A program made the position numbers and the translations under genes. Positions 35,001 through 46,028 of a stretch of 64,000 bases of DNA are shown in pieces (the first letter of the stretch is position 1; each line of letters begins with the position of its first letter). The stretch covers positions 20,175,402 to 20,239,401 of the forward strand of contig OX424567.1 in NCBI GenBank assembly GCA_949152475.1. The letters run 5' to 3'. The notes beneath the pieces are model-generated. The model saw only the letters and a list, made by a program, of their open reading frames with translations. It did no database searches and had not been told where the DNA came from. Source of the DNA: Terebella lapidaria (lineage: Eukaryota; Annelida; Polychaeta; Terebellida; Terebellidae).

Positions 35001-38000
35001 TTTTGCAATAGAAACAAAGCCCAACCAAATAGTTTATCCAAAGACACACTGGCGTCATCAGGGGCAGACAGTGTGTTAAATGTAGTTGTTTCTACTGTAC
35101 ACCTGATGGAATTAGTATACAACTGCCCAACAACCTATGAAAATAATTTAGAAATCCGAAACTAACCCCATGGAATAGATACATGACAAGTACAAAAGTA
35201 CCCAATCACAAGCCAGAAGGCTACTGAGTTGATGGTATCCTCGGGGACAGATTTAACGTCCGCCAGCAGTGACACCGACTCAGTGGTATGAATGTAAGTA
35301 TCAATCTATTACCACCAATACAATCAGATTTTGATGATGCCAATATGAAACGTAAAGAACAACATTTTGCAATAGAAACAAAGCCCAACCAAATAGTTTA
35401 TCCAAAGACACACTGGCGTCATCAGGGGCAGACAGTGTGTTAAATGTAGTTGTTTCTACTGTACACCTGATGGAATTAGTATACAACTGCCCAACAACCT
35501 ATGAAAATAATTTAGAAATCCGAAACTAACCCCATGGAATAGATACATGACAAGTACAAAAGTACCCAATCACAAGCCAGAAGGCTACTGAGTTGATGGT
35601 ATCCTCGGGGACAGATTTAACGTCCGCCAGCAGTGACACCGACTCAGTGGTATGAATGTAAGTATCAATCTATTACCACCAATACAATCAGATTTTGATG
35701 ATGCCAATATGAAACGTAAAGAACAACATTTTGCAATAGAAACAAAGCCCAACCAAATAGTTTATCCAAAGACACACTGGCGTCATCAGGGGCAGACAGT
35801 GTGTTAAATGTAGTTGTTTCTACTGTACACCTGATGGAATTAGTATACAACTGCCCAACAACCTATGAAAATAATTTAGAAATCCGAAACTAACCCCATG
35901 GAATAGATACATGACAAGTACAAAAGTACCCAATCACAAGCCAGAAGGCTACTGAGTTGATGGTATCCTCGGGGACAGATTTAACGTCCGCCAGCAGTGA
36001 CACCGACTCAGTGGTATGAATGTAAGTATCAATCTATTACCACCAATACAATCAGATTTTGATGATGCCAATATGAAACGTAAAGAACAACATTTTGCAA
36101 TAGAAACAAAGCCCAACCAAATAGTTTATCCAAAGACACACTGGCGTCATCAGGGGCAGACAGTGTGTTAAATGTAGTTGTTTCTACTGTACACCTGATG
36201 GAATTAGTATACAACTGCCCAACAACCTATGAAAATAATTTAGAAATCCGAAACTAACCCCATGGAATAGATACATGACAAGTACAAAAGTACCCAATCA
36301 CAAGCCAGAAGGCTACTGAGTTGATGGTATCCTCGGGGACAGATTTAACGTCCGCCAGCAGTGACACCGACTCAGTGGTATGAATGTAAGTATCAATCTA
36401 TTACCACCAATACAATCAGATTTTGATGATGCCAATATGAAACGTAAAGAACAACATTTTGCAATAGAAACAAAGCCCAACCAAATAGTTTATCCAAAGA
36501 CACACTGGCGTCATCAGGGGCAGACAGTGTGTTAAATGTAGTTGTTTCTACTGTACACCTGATGGAATTAGTATACAACTGCCCAACAACCTATGAAAAT
36601 AAGTTAGAAATCCGAAACTAACCCCATGGAATAGATACATGACAAGTACAAAAGTACCCAATCACAAGCCAGAAGGCTACTGAGTTGATGGTATCCTCGG
36701 GGACAGATTTAACGTCCGCCAGCAGTGACACCGACTCAGTGGTATGAATGTAAGTATCAATCTATTACCACCAATACAATCAGATTTTGATGATGCCAAT
36801 ATGAAACGTAAAGAACAACATTTTGCAATAGAAACAAAGCCCAACCAAATAGTTTATCCAAAGACACACTGGCGTCATCAGGGGCAGACAGTGTGTTAAA
36901 TGTAGTTGTTTCTACTGTACACCTGATGGAATTAGTATACAACTGCCCAACAACCTATGAAAATAATTTAGAAATCCGAAACTAACCCCATGGAATAGAT
37001 ACATGACAAGTACAAAAGTACCCAATCACAAGCCAGAAGGCTACTGAGTTGATGGTATCCTCGGGGACAGATTTAACGTCCGCCAGCAGTGACACCGACT
37101 CAGTGGTATGAATGTAAGTATCAATCACTGAATGTAATTTGGATATTACTACATCCAAAACATCTTTAACATCCATAGTATTGGCCAAACTTTGTTCGGG
37201 GGCTACACAATTGGCCGTCAATGTCAAAAATTGCTGGTCGTTCCGTCCAAAACTACCACCAATTCGAAAAAAAAGCCTCAAAATTAAAATAACTCTTTCT
37301 CCAATTATTTTCACGCATTTTCATACAAAGTTTCAGAAAGAGTCAACCGTATTTAAAATTTAAACATAAAATTAACCTAAGGGTTAAGAATGGTGAGTGG
37401 AGAAAATTATAGTGTTGAGCCACAACTGTTTTTTTTTCACCAAGATTGTGATTCGAGGTCAAGTTCCAGGTCACTACTGAATCAGTACATGTGATTTCCC
37501 ATTTGATTTGCGTCAAAATTTATGGTGACTTTTGGACCTCTCAAAATTATAAAGTTCAAAATCAAGGTCACCGTCATATATGACTCCCTATTTGAAAGTA
37601 CAAATAACGCATCTCTATCTCCATGCATTCCAGGAGCACACTCCACATTGCTTCCATAATAAAGTACAACTTTTTCTTGAAAGTATAAAGGCCTTTTTTG
37701 GCTGGAAATGGTTGAAAACAGAGAGTGGCTTGATTTTCGCCCACCTGACGGGAAATAAAAATTGCCGCCACACGCAGACCGACAATTCAAAGGCAACAAA
37801 ACTCATACACCTCACAGGGGTACACGGGTAGGCTAGACCAATACATCGATAAGATATACAATGAACATATTTCGAGGAAAAGGCCGAAAAGTCCAAAAAT
37901 TGTCGTTTTTTGACAAAAGAAGCCGTTGAAGGTCAAACTCAAAATCACCACTGAAACTGCAATATAAGATTCCCGCTTGAACGTGCCAATATTTAAGCTA

Positions 38001-40054
38001 CATCTTGAAGTGTTCTAGGAGTTTACTCCACACATCTTGGTTATGAAGGAAAAAGTGGATGCAATTTCCAGTCCAAAAATTTTGTCAATGTCGATAAGAT
38101 AATTTTTTCTGTTGGCTGGAAATGGCTCAAAACAGAGAGTGACTTGATTTCGACTAAAAAAAATTGTCAACAACCCATCGAAAAATCAAAATTGCCGCCA
38201 CGTGCAAGACCAGTAATTCAAGGGCAACAAAGGTACCTCACAAAGGTAAGTAAGGAGAATGTTTTGAATCAAACATTTCAAAACTGTCTGAACAGTCTTT
38301 GAGAAAAGGGCCGTCAAAGTCATAAATTGACCCTTTATCAAGGAAGATAACGGCGAGTAAAATGGCGAGTAAGACTGAAACGCGTTGTCGAATATTTCGG
38401 AATTTCAACATCGAAGGTCGCGACTGAGAAAGGACACATACAGAATATACTCACCCTGGCGCTGAGAGAATGTGCTCTTGGGGCTTTGCTGAAACATAAT
38501 CAAAACGTATTTGTATGCTTAAAGAAACCCGGAAAACGTTATGGTTTCCTTTCAGGCTAAGAGAAACATACGATAACGACTATCTTGGATTTTGAACTGC
38601 TACAGACCATCCAGTGCCAATGTACGAGTATAATATTACTGATCCAGTGACTTATATACATGTAATGTAATGGTGGAACTTACGTGGTTTTGGTATCTTT
38701 GCACGATACTCTCGCATTGCTGACGCGCAGTCTCAACATATTGTAGCATAACATTGTTGTCAGTGATATGTGCGCCCCAAGACAGTGTCTGAATTTTAGT
38801 GTTGAGGAAGTAATGTGGGATTTCGGTTGCCTCGTTGGAGAGTTCTTCAAACACAGCCGCCAAAAGCAAGTTCATGCACTGGTTTCTTCTGTCGGATGGC
38901 TTGAAGGCGCCGGGAATCTTTGCACCCTTCATCAAGCTTGCATGCTTCAATGCATATGAGCGAATTGACAAAGCTGGCTTTGGGAGTTCGTTGTACTCCA
39001 CGGCCTTTTTCTCTGGTAGGAATATGTGTGCGTATCGCATGGCTTTCATGATGTCCTTTCTCAACGCTTCCTTGTCTTCTCCGTCCACTGAATTATGATA
39101 AAAACATAGAGCATGGAGCACCCATTTTGTTGCATCAGACTCATCAAGGTGAGCAGGTTCCTGAGCAGCTCTTTGGAAATCACTAACGATGAGCTTCTGT
39201 AATTTGATGAGACGCTTCACTGGGGCAGTTTCGTACAAGTTTTCTACCAGGAACGCTTCCAAGGATGATGTACTCAACTGCCACAACTTCTCTTCTGGGA
39301 ACTTTGGGACGAGGTGGACCTTCCCAGTCAGATCAAACTGTGTCTCGCTGTTATCTTTCCTGATCGGCTGAAACTTTTTTTCTATTTTCTCTATCTCAAA
39401 ATCTGGTTTAAGACGGAGTGCTGTTGTCATATCAATCGAGATGAAGTCTAGATTTTTCCACTTGAATAGCAGAGTGGTGGCTGGACCATTTCTCCGGATT
39501 CCACTGTATCTTGGGCTCGCGAAACCTGCGTGAATCATATTTCTGGGCATTTTGATCCTATCGGTCAAGAACAAAGAATCTATCTCGTCTCTCAGAGAAT
39601 CACTCATCTGTCGGGGAAGGATGCTTTCATTGTCCATGTCATGAACTAAATATTCTCCCGGATTATCCGCTGATTCAAACAGTTCCATGTCTTGCAACCT
39701 AATCTCGTACAAGTAGTCCACCTCGTTCAGATTACCTGGTCTTGTTCCATCGCGAGATGAACCGACCGGGACGAATTTTCCTTTATGTTTGATGTTTTCA
39801 GATTGCTCAAGATTTTCTTTCAACTGATCGATGATGTCTCGAACAGCTTCCAGAACCTCGTGCAAGTGTTTCCGATTCTCATCTGTCGGCTTCAGTTGAT
39901 TCTCTAATTCGTAAATGGTTCTCACCTTTCCTGAGCTTCCACAGACAATTTCCTGGCCAGAGTCTGTGGCCTTGGGACTCTCATGTAACTCAGCAATAAT
40001 TCCATCACAGTAGTCTCGCAGCTCTGACGCAACATCTGCCCACTCCTTTTCCAT
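31604..40054 (-). CDS. cGAS-like nucleotidyltransferase fused to a RIG-I C-terminal domain (gene model)
   Basis: Three coding segments join in phase: the 457-codon Mab-21/cGAS-like part of exon 38684-40062 (ATG 40054), the linker exon 38455-38488 (34 nt) and the terminal exon 31604-32010 with a stop. The product is 603 aa. Borders are CAC/GTAAGT, tttcag/CAAAG, CCAGG/GTGAGT and tggtttcag/GAGCC. The cGLR family makes cyclic dinucleotides after nucleic-acid binding, and the RIG-I C-terminal domain recognises RNA ends. A fusion would put an RNA-end sensor directly on a second-messenger synthase, probably in the cytosol. The joining intron is 6.4 kb and holds a 364-bp satellite. The fusion rests on splice signals and phase only: the two exons could belong to neighbouring transcripts. 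The same linker exon could instead splice to the helicase exon at 28451. Confidence 0.72.
32040..33120 (+). repeat. AGGTCA satellite and related dispersed repeat, in the fusion-gene intron
   Basis: Three satellite units (about 32.09-32.48 kb) include a perfect DR1 at 32403-32415. A 'aaaacggccgccat...gacggacg' repeat (32.5-32.7 kb) and a further diverged copy follow. Confidence 0.8.
33839..37114. repeat. Nine tandem copies of a 364-bp unit
   Basis: Copies start near 33839, 34203, 34567, 34931, 35295, 35659, 36023, 36387 and 36751. I saw only isolated differences between copies (for example near 34750, 34976 and 36603), so the array is young or homogenised. Each unit has 'atgaatgtaagtatcaatc' (a perfect donor-like GTAAGTA on the + strand). 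On the - strand each has an open stretch that reads TFNTLSAPDDASVSLDKLFG. Diverged single copies occur at about 25.0, 48.4-48.7 and 52.0-52.2 kb, so the unit derives from a dispersed family. The array sits in the intron between the linker and RIG-I-domain exons. Confidence 0.95.
37115..37314 (-). other. Exon-like open segment next to the 364-bp array
   Basis: Directly beside the array a - strand frame runs without stop (for example SLANTMDVKDVLDVVISKLH) into the first 364-bp unit (TESVSLLADVKSVPEDTINS). The composition looks protein-like and may show what the repeat family came from. I recognise no domain and saw no convincing splice sites. Confidence 0.25.
37360..38400. repeat. Dispersed repeats in the fusion-gene intron
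   Basis: Two diverged copies of the 'aaaatggccgccac...gattcaagggcaac' family with AGGTCA-like pieces. They lie directly downstream of the linker exon. No coding content. Confidence 0.7.
38455..38488 (-). CDS. 34-nt linker exon between cGLR and RIG-I or helicase exons
   Basis: The acceptor (atgtttcag) and donor (CCAGG/gtgagta) are both strong. It enters in phase 0, exactly matching the cGLR exon exit, and leaves in phase 1. It codes QSPKSTFSQRQ plus the first base of a Gly codon, a Ser/Gln-rich flexible linker. Its exit phase fits both the RIG-I-domain exon (32010) and the first helicase exon (28451). Confidence 0.72.
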
Positions 40055-40062
40055 GACAAGTT
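38684..40062 (-). CDS. Mab-21/cGAS-like receptor (cGLR) exon
   Basis: One long exon follows an acceptor (ctgtcatttcag), with 8 nt of leader before ATG 40054. Numbered from that Met, residues 1-90 are helical and charged. GSS lies at 98-100. After an activation-loop-like stretch, NEVD gives E111 and D113, and ISID gives D208. These are the three metal-binding acids of cGAS, where the family pattern is NEFD and SVDI. The C-terminal Mab-21 helical half is present (RSYALKHASL, then IPHYFLNTKI). The length of 457 aa is normal for a cGLR. The vertebrate His-Cys zinc loop is absent, as in other invertebrate cGLRs. Upstream coding exons are not required by the reading frame. A plain Mab-21 developmental protein is the alternative, but the intact triad favours an active synthase. 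Confidence 0.9.
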
Positions 40063-40655
40063 CTGAAATGACAGAAACAACAAAATTTTGCTTATTAAAT
40101 ATGCGTGTCACTGAAGTGTGTAAATACAATTAGCTTTAAAAAGGGCTGGAGACTGTCACTGGAGAGATACTATGTGTGAAGCCAAAGAGTCCTTTCTCGA
40201 CTAAAATGGCTGACTTTTCAGGGCCATAGAGTCCTTTCTCGACTAAAATGGCTGACTTTTCAGGGTCATCGAAGATCGAATTTCAAGTTTATCTGAACCA
40301 GAGGTCCGACTCATCCGTCACATAAATTCTTGGAGATCGTGGTTGTTATCATCACACACATTATCCAACACATTACAGAGGGGCACAAAAGGCAAATATG
40401 ACTGAGTCTTTTGGAATAACGAACATATGATGGACGATATACAGATATCACTCCCCCCCCTCCCCAAACAGCACGCTACTACGATACCAGAAACAAGATA
40501 CAAAACAGTGCACAATTATCATAGTAGCCATCTTCCAAATATGTACCCTGATATAGAGGGCAAGGGGGGGGGGGGGGGCTAATTACATCTGTGGACATCA
40601 CCAGAAAATGTGGTGAAGAGGTGGTCCCTGCATGTGCCAAAGTTGACAATGAAAA

Positions 40656-41141
40656 TCAGGAAGGCAGACGCAACATAATTTTTATGGGGGTGTCATTTTC
40701 GACAATACTAAAATCAATTCCATCCTTCCTATCAACATGAATCAAATATAATAGTGCTACATCAGACTGATGGGATGCGACCACACAGTGTATCAGGATA
40801 TTATACATCATGTTCTTAATGACTTTTTGACTGCTGAACGGGGCGAGTTGGATTTGTTTGCAGACGACAGAAGGTTGTCGCCCCCACACCAACAATTGTG
40901 ACAGCATGCAAAAACGACATTGATGCACCGGAGATTCCCAGATTCCACTCGCGAATATGACGGTAATGAGGATCGACAAAACCACACCCAGTACATCCAC
41001 AAATGTGGGGGCACAATAAAGAAGAACGGGAACTTGTCGTACACGTTGGCAACGTTCCAACCTTAGGATGCAAGGCAGTATCATAAACAAAGTAGCTAAC
41101 TGGTTGGACACAGAAATCTTCCAATTCATAGACAAGGACAT
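40656..41141 (-). pseudogene. Possible GPCR-like (prostanoid-receptor-like) fragment
   Basis: A 161-codon frame has hydrophobic segments. One of them, VDVLGVVLSILITVIFASG, is followed about 10 residues later by a Cys (VHQC), resembling TM2 and the conserved extracellular Cys of rhodopsin-like receptors of the prostanoid type. The stretch that should be TM3 is poor and the DRY-type motif is missing. It lies upstream of the cGLR exon on the same strand. It may be a decayed exon or a chance hydrophobic frame, and my confidence is low. Confidence 0.22.
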
Positions 41142-41199
41142 GTGTAATCAGCTATTCAGAGCAACATCGCATGCCATACTGGAGTATGAAAACTCCATA

Positions 41200-43090
41200 C
41201 TGAAGTATGGACAGTGATGCGTTCAAAGAGTCACCAAATTCGTTTCGGGGTTAGAGAAAAGAGAAAAGAGAAACAGACAGAAAAAGTATACAAATACCTA
41301 CATAATGTGTATGACGTCATCAACACATGGTTCAATTTGCATAAGTCCAGAGTTGTTGGTTTGACAATGGGCAAAGGCGATTCAAGGAGATACACTGCAT
41401 TTGGTGTAATAAATGTTCGACTACAGATAGCCTGTATGCAATAATAATAGCCAGGTTCAGTGCTATGTACACAAACGAAGATTCGCTGATACAAGATCCG
41501 AGTTTTCCACCAGCCAATCATTCTCTCACTTTATAATTTGTGACGGTGTCTCAAAGTTCAAATTGCCCAAAATACAATTTGGGAAATCATATAGCTCAAT
41601 AGTTTGCAAATTTGTGTGTATGACGTCAGATGGGAAACATTTTTTAATTAACTGGTTTTATTGGCAAAATAAAGGCTTCGGTAATTGCAAATATTCAACA
41701 CCACATATCCTCCTTAATTGGTAGTCAATGAATTTCTCCTCCGGCTTGTTGCAAAGGTCACCAGTATTGACATAAGGCCCCTAGCAACCAGGGTTGCTAT
41801 AGCCAGAATCAACAGTCAAGATGAGAATGGATTGACGTTACATGCATAATTAATATACAATTGCCAAAATCTGCCAAAAACCATGTTTCTGGTAGTTAGG
41901 ACCCATATCAACCAATGGCTGCTAGGGACTCCAGCAGGTGAATAGTAACCATGGCAATAGTAAAACTCACATTTCATGGCAATTTTATTAGTACTTCAAA
42001 ACAAATCATCCATTCCTATTAATCTAGCCTTTGAATTGATAAGGAAGTCTTCCATGGGTCTTATAATTATAAGTTCAGCTTTTCCATCCAATAGCCGCGA
42101 AATAAATGAGACTATATTTCAGAACCGAACGATATTTCCTGAATATAACAGGAAAGTAACCTAAAAATCGATGGAGAGGACATCGGTCCTGTTAGCTTGT
42201 TCTTCTTTATTCAATGAGGATTAAAAAGGGGCGATACGGGGTAAATTGCGTGTTTTTTTTCAGTGGATGAATACTGTAATGATATGAAACAGTACACCCT
42301 ATACGTTAGCACAGAGATCAATGATGACTGTTACCTATAAATAAAATACTAGCGAGCAAATGAGTGAGTATTTTCTGATCAATGATCAATGTGGCTGATC
42401 GATGTGACAGTGTATATAGAACATTCGTCGTCCATCATTGAAATTCGATTCACTTTGAGGTAAAAGAGGTTCAGAGAGATATGGTCTTCGTCCTGTCAGT
42501 TGGAATGCAATTTTATAATGTTCGTGAATTTTAGTGGACACGATCCCTTTGTAGGATTGAAAATATCACATTTACACAAACTAGAATTAAATATTGAATA
42601 AGAACGATCAATATAAGTTGTTATTAAGGCATTGCATTATAGTATTACATCTTGTACGTTTGTTTGTTTTTTTTCTGTTAGAGTGAAGTATCCATAGAAA
42701 ATATGTATTCACAGCAAATTAACGGTTCAACAACGGATTAACGGTGTAGCTTGTCATGTACTGCGTATATATGTAAAGCATATCGGACTTTAGACGATCT
42801 AGTGTTTTTTGTTCATACACTGTACAATACATCTCAGGTACACTTACATAGCTTATCGAAACACTTGAAACTCATGAGCCTAATATTTATGTTGACAGTA
42901 TATCACGACAATGGTTGACATTTCGTAATTGCGATGTCGTGACCTGGCTTTTTGTCGTGCAGGGACTGTAATTAATGTTCACCCGTAAGATTTTTACTTC
43001 TTTTTTTTTTAGTTGCAACCATTGGGAGGTTGTGTTTCGCCGACCAGTGTAGTGTAGCCACTACACACAGAGTGGCTATTCAAAAACTAT
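41200..43090. other. Intergenic region, nothing recognised
   Basis: AT-rich DNA without a recognisable gene. A short inverted repeat (ccatactggagtatg...catactgaagtatgg) lies near 41175-41212. Near 41778-41806 'agcaaccagggttgct' is a small palindrome. Confidence 0.5.
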
Positions 43091-44430
43091 AAAGCATATA
43101 TACACAAGGTCTCTGGACAAATTCAAGGTCACGAGAATATCCAGCATAAATGTAAATGATGTATATTATCCCTCATATGTCCACAAGTGATCGCTAAGCT
43201 GTAAATTCAATAACAAGGAAGATATTAACAATTTTGTCCTATAACCTTGAAAATGAGGTCAATAGTCAAACTCAACCTCATCAGAATATTAGCCATACAT
43301 CATTCCATATATTTGCACAATTGATTCCTAAACTGAATAGTCGATAATAGGCAAAATATTAGTCATTTTGTGCAGCGACCTTGAAAATGAGTTCAAAGGT
43401 CAAATTCAAGGTCACGACAATATCCAGCCTATCTCATTTCCTATATGTGCACAATTGATTCCTAAGCTTTGAAGTCGATAACAAGCGAGATATTAGCCAT
43501 TTTGTGCTCTGTCCTCAAAAATAGGGTCAAATGTCAAGTTCAAGGTCATCAGAATATTCAGCGTATATCATTTTCTGTATGTCCACAATTTATTCCCATG
43601 CTATAAAGTTGATAAGAAGCAAGACATTAGCCATTTTGTCCTGTGACCTTGAGAATGAAGTCAAAGTTCGAATTCAAGATCATGGCAATATTCAGCATAA
43701 TATCATTTTCTATATGTTCACAATTGATTCCTAAGCTGTAAAGTCAATAATAAGCGAGATATTAGCCATTTTGTGCTCTGACCTTGAAAATACGGTCAAT
43801 GTCAATCTCGAGGTCATCCGAATATTCAGTGTATATCATTTTCTGTATGTCCACAATTGGTCCCCAAGCTTAAATGTCAATAGAGAAGCAAGATATTAGC
43901 CATTTTGTCCTTTGACTTTGAAAATGAGGTCAAAGGTCGAATACAAGCTCATCGCAATATTCAGCATATATGTCATTTTCTATATGTTCACAATTGATTC
44001 TTAAGCTGTAAAGTCGATAATAAGCGAGATATCAGTCATTCTGTCCTGTGACCTTGAAATTTAGGTCAAAGGTCAAATTCAAGGTAACGAGAATCATCTG
44101 TTTATATCATTTCCTATATGTTCACAATTGATTCCTAAGCTGTAAAGTCGATAATCAGCGAGATATTAGCCATTTTGTCATGTGACCTTGAAATTTAGGT
44201 CAAATGTCAAATCAAGGTCATGACAATATTAAGAATATATCATTTCCTATATGTTCACAATTGATTCCTAAGCTGTAAAATCAATAATAAGTGATATATT
44301 ACCCATTTTGTCATGTGACCTTGAAAATTAGGTCAAAGGTCAAATTCAAGGTTGTCAGAATATTCAGCATATACCATTTCCTATATGTCCACAATTGATT
44401 CCTAATCTCAATAATAAGTGACATATTTGG
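43090..44430 (+). repeat. AGGTCA satellite array, about ten units
   Basis: Largest copy of the dispersed satellite, with units of about 130 bp in + orientation. Perfect DR1 motifs lie at 44063-44075 and 44330-44342, with several one-mismatch versions. It runs into the 'gcgattcaagggcaacgaaaa' repeat (about 44.43-44.85 kb), which ends in gacgac/ggacgac runs. Confidence 0.9.
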
Positions 44431-45107
44431 ACAAATGTGCCCCATTATAAAGCATAGGGGAATTTAACACGGGAAAGTCACATTTGGGTCGAGTTTGGGC
44501 CCAAAATGACCCACTTTGAGCGATTCAAGGGCAACGAAAATTATACACGTCATAGGGGTACAAATGAGGAGTGTTATTCATAGATAAGAAAAAATGTTAC
44601 GGAACAGATGTTGAGAAAACGACCGTCAAATTCCCAAATTGGTCGTTTTTCGTCAAAATGGCCATTTTGAAAAAAAAAAATGCGAAAAAAAAAGTTAAAA
44701 ATAAACTCCTCCCCCCCCCCCCCCTCTCGAAATAATTTTATTCATTTTTGTGCAAACTTTAAAGATAAAAATGTATACGGATGACGACAACGGATGACGA
44801 AGGACGACGACGGACGCAACGCCACGGCAAAAGGTTAACGGATCAAAGGTCTGGTTACCTGATAAAACTTCCGAGGTATCCGAATCGCCCTACATGTACC
44901 GTAACTATGCACGACTCTCAGATCTACATTGAAACATTCTAGGAGTGAAAGGAATGTGATTGAAATTAGAGTTCCCTAAATTTTCCTGATCTTTTCTGAC
45001 ACTGAGAATTAGATATTGGATAACGGACTCGCTTTGGGTCGCTTGGAACACTTCTGTACGGTGGCTTAGATTCGCCATCACGTTAAATTTACACCCCATT
45101 CAGTTTC

Positions 45108-45590
45108 CACCTCGGTGAGAACCCTTCTCACCTAGGTGAAAACCTTCTCACCCCGGTGAAAACCTTCTCACCTAGGTGAAAACCTTCTCACCCCAGTGAA
45201 AACCTTCCCACCTCGGTGAAAACTTCCTCACCTAGGTGAAAACCTTCTCACCCCGGTGAAAACCTTATCACCTTCTCAGGTGAGGTTCACTGGGGTGAGA
45301 AGGTCTTCACCGGGTTGAGAAGGTTTTCACCTAGGTGAGAAGGTTCTCAATGGGGTGAGAAGATTTTCACTGGAGTGAGAAGGTATTCACCTAGGTGAGA
45401 AGGTTTTCACCGAGGTGAGAAGGTTTTCAACTAGGTGAGAAGGTTTTCACCTAGGTGAGAAGGTTTTCACCTAGGTGAGAAGGTTTTCACTGGGGTGAGG
45501 TTTTCACTGGGGTGAGAAGGTTTTCACCTAGGTGAGAAGGTTTTCACCGGGGTGAGAAGGTATTCACCTGGGTGAGAAGGTTGAGACCTG
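45108..45590. repeat. Foldback minisatellite: 20-bp palindromic units in two opposed arms
   Basis: From 45108 to about 45272 the unit reads 'ctcacctaggtgaaaacctt'. From about 45276 to 45590 it reads as the reverse complement (aaggttttcacctaggtgag). The core CACCTAGGTG or CACCCCGGTG is itself palindromic, so the array is symmetric within units and between arms. Single strands could form a very long hairpin. No coding sequence. Confidence 0.95.
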
Positions 45591-46028
45591 TGTGAGAACT
45601 GATAGTTAAACTATCAGTTTGTGTATCAATTTCGTGAATATGACTTCCATGGGAAAACAATACACTGTAAGTATTGGCGAATGTTCAAAATGATTTTTCT
45701 GTAGGTAGAATGTATTCAACTTACCTTGTCCTCAAATTTTGTCAGAAACGTTAGCGACAATTTGGAACTACATGTATCTTGCAATTAAACTCTAACGACG
45801 GTGGTACATGTACATGTCCACTTCTTGACAATATGTAATGAGCGTGTACACTATGCTACAGTACCACGCGTAGATCTAGCCTGTTCCGTTATCTCGCGAT
45901 CTTTCGCGTCATAATTAATCCATGGAAAATTACGCAGTGTACATGTACACGAGTGTGTTTGTTTGGCATGAAGCCAAGGCATACGTGAAGGTTAGCTCAT
46001 CGACCCTTTTCTACGGTGGCTGTTTCTT

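Noticed and set aside
33845-36942. Nine identical 61-aa frames that could be read as a tandem gene cluster
   Set aside because: They are copies of one 364-bp repeat unit with no promoter or full gene structure. Treated as repeat, with possible exon ancestry noted.
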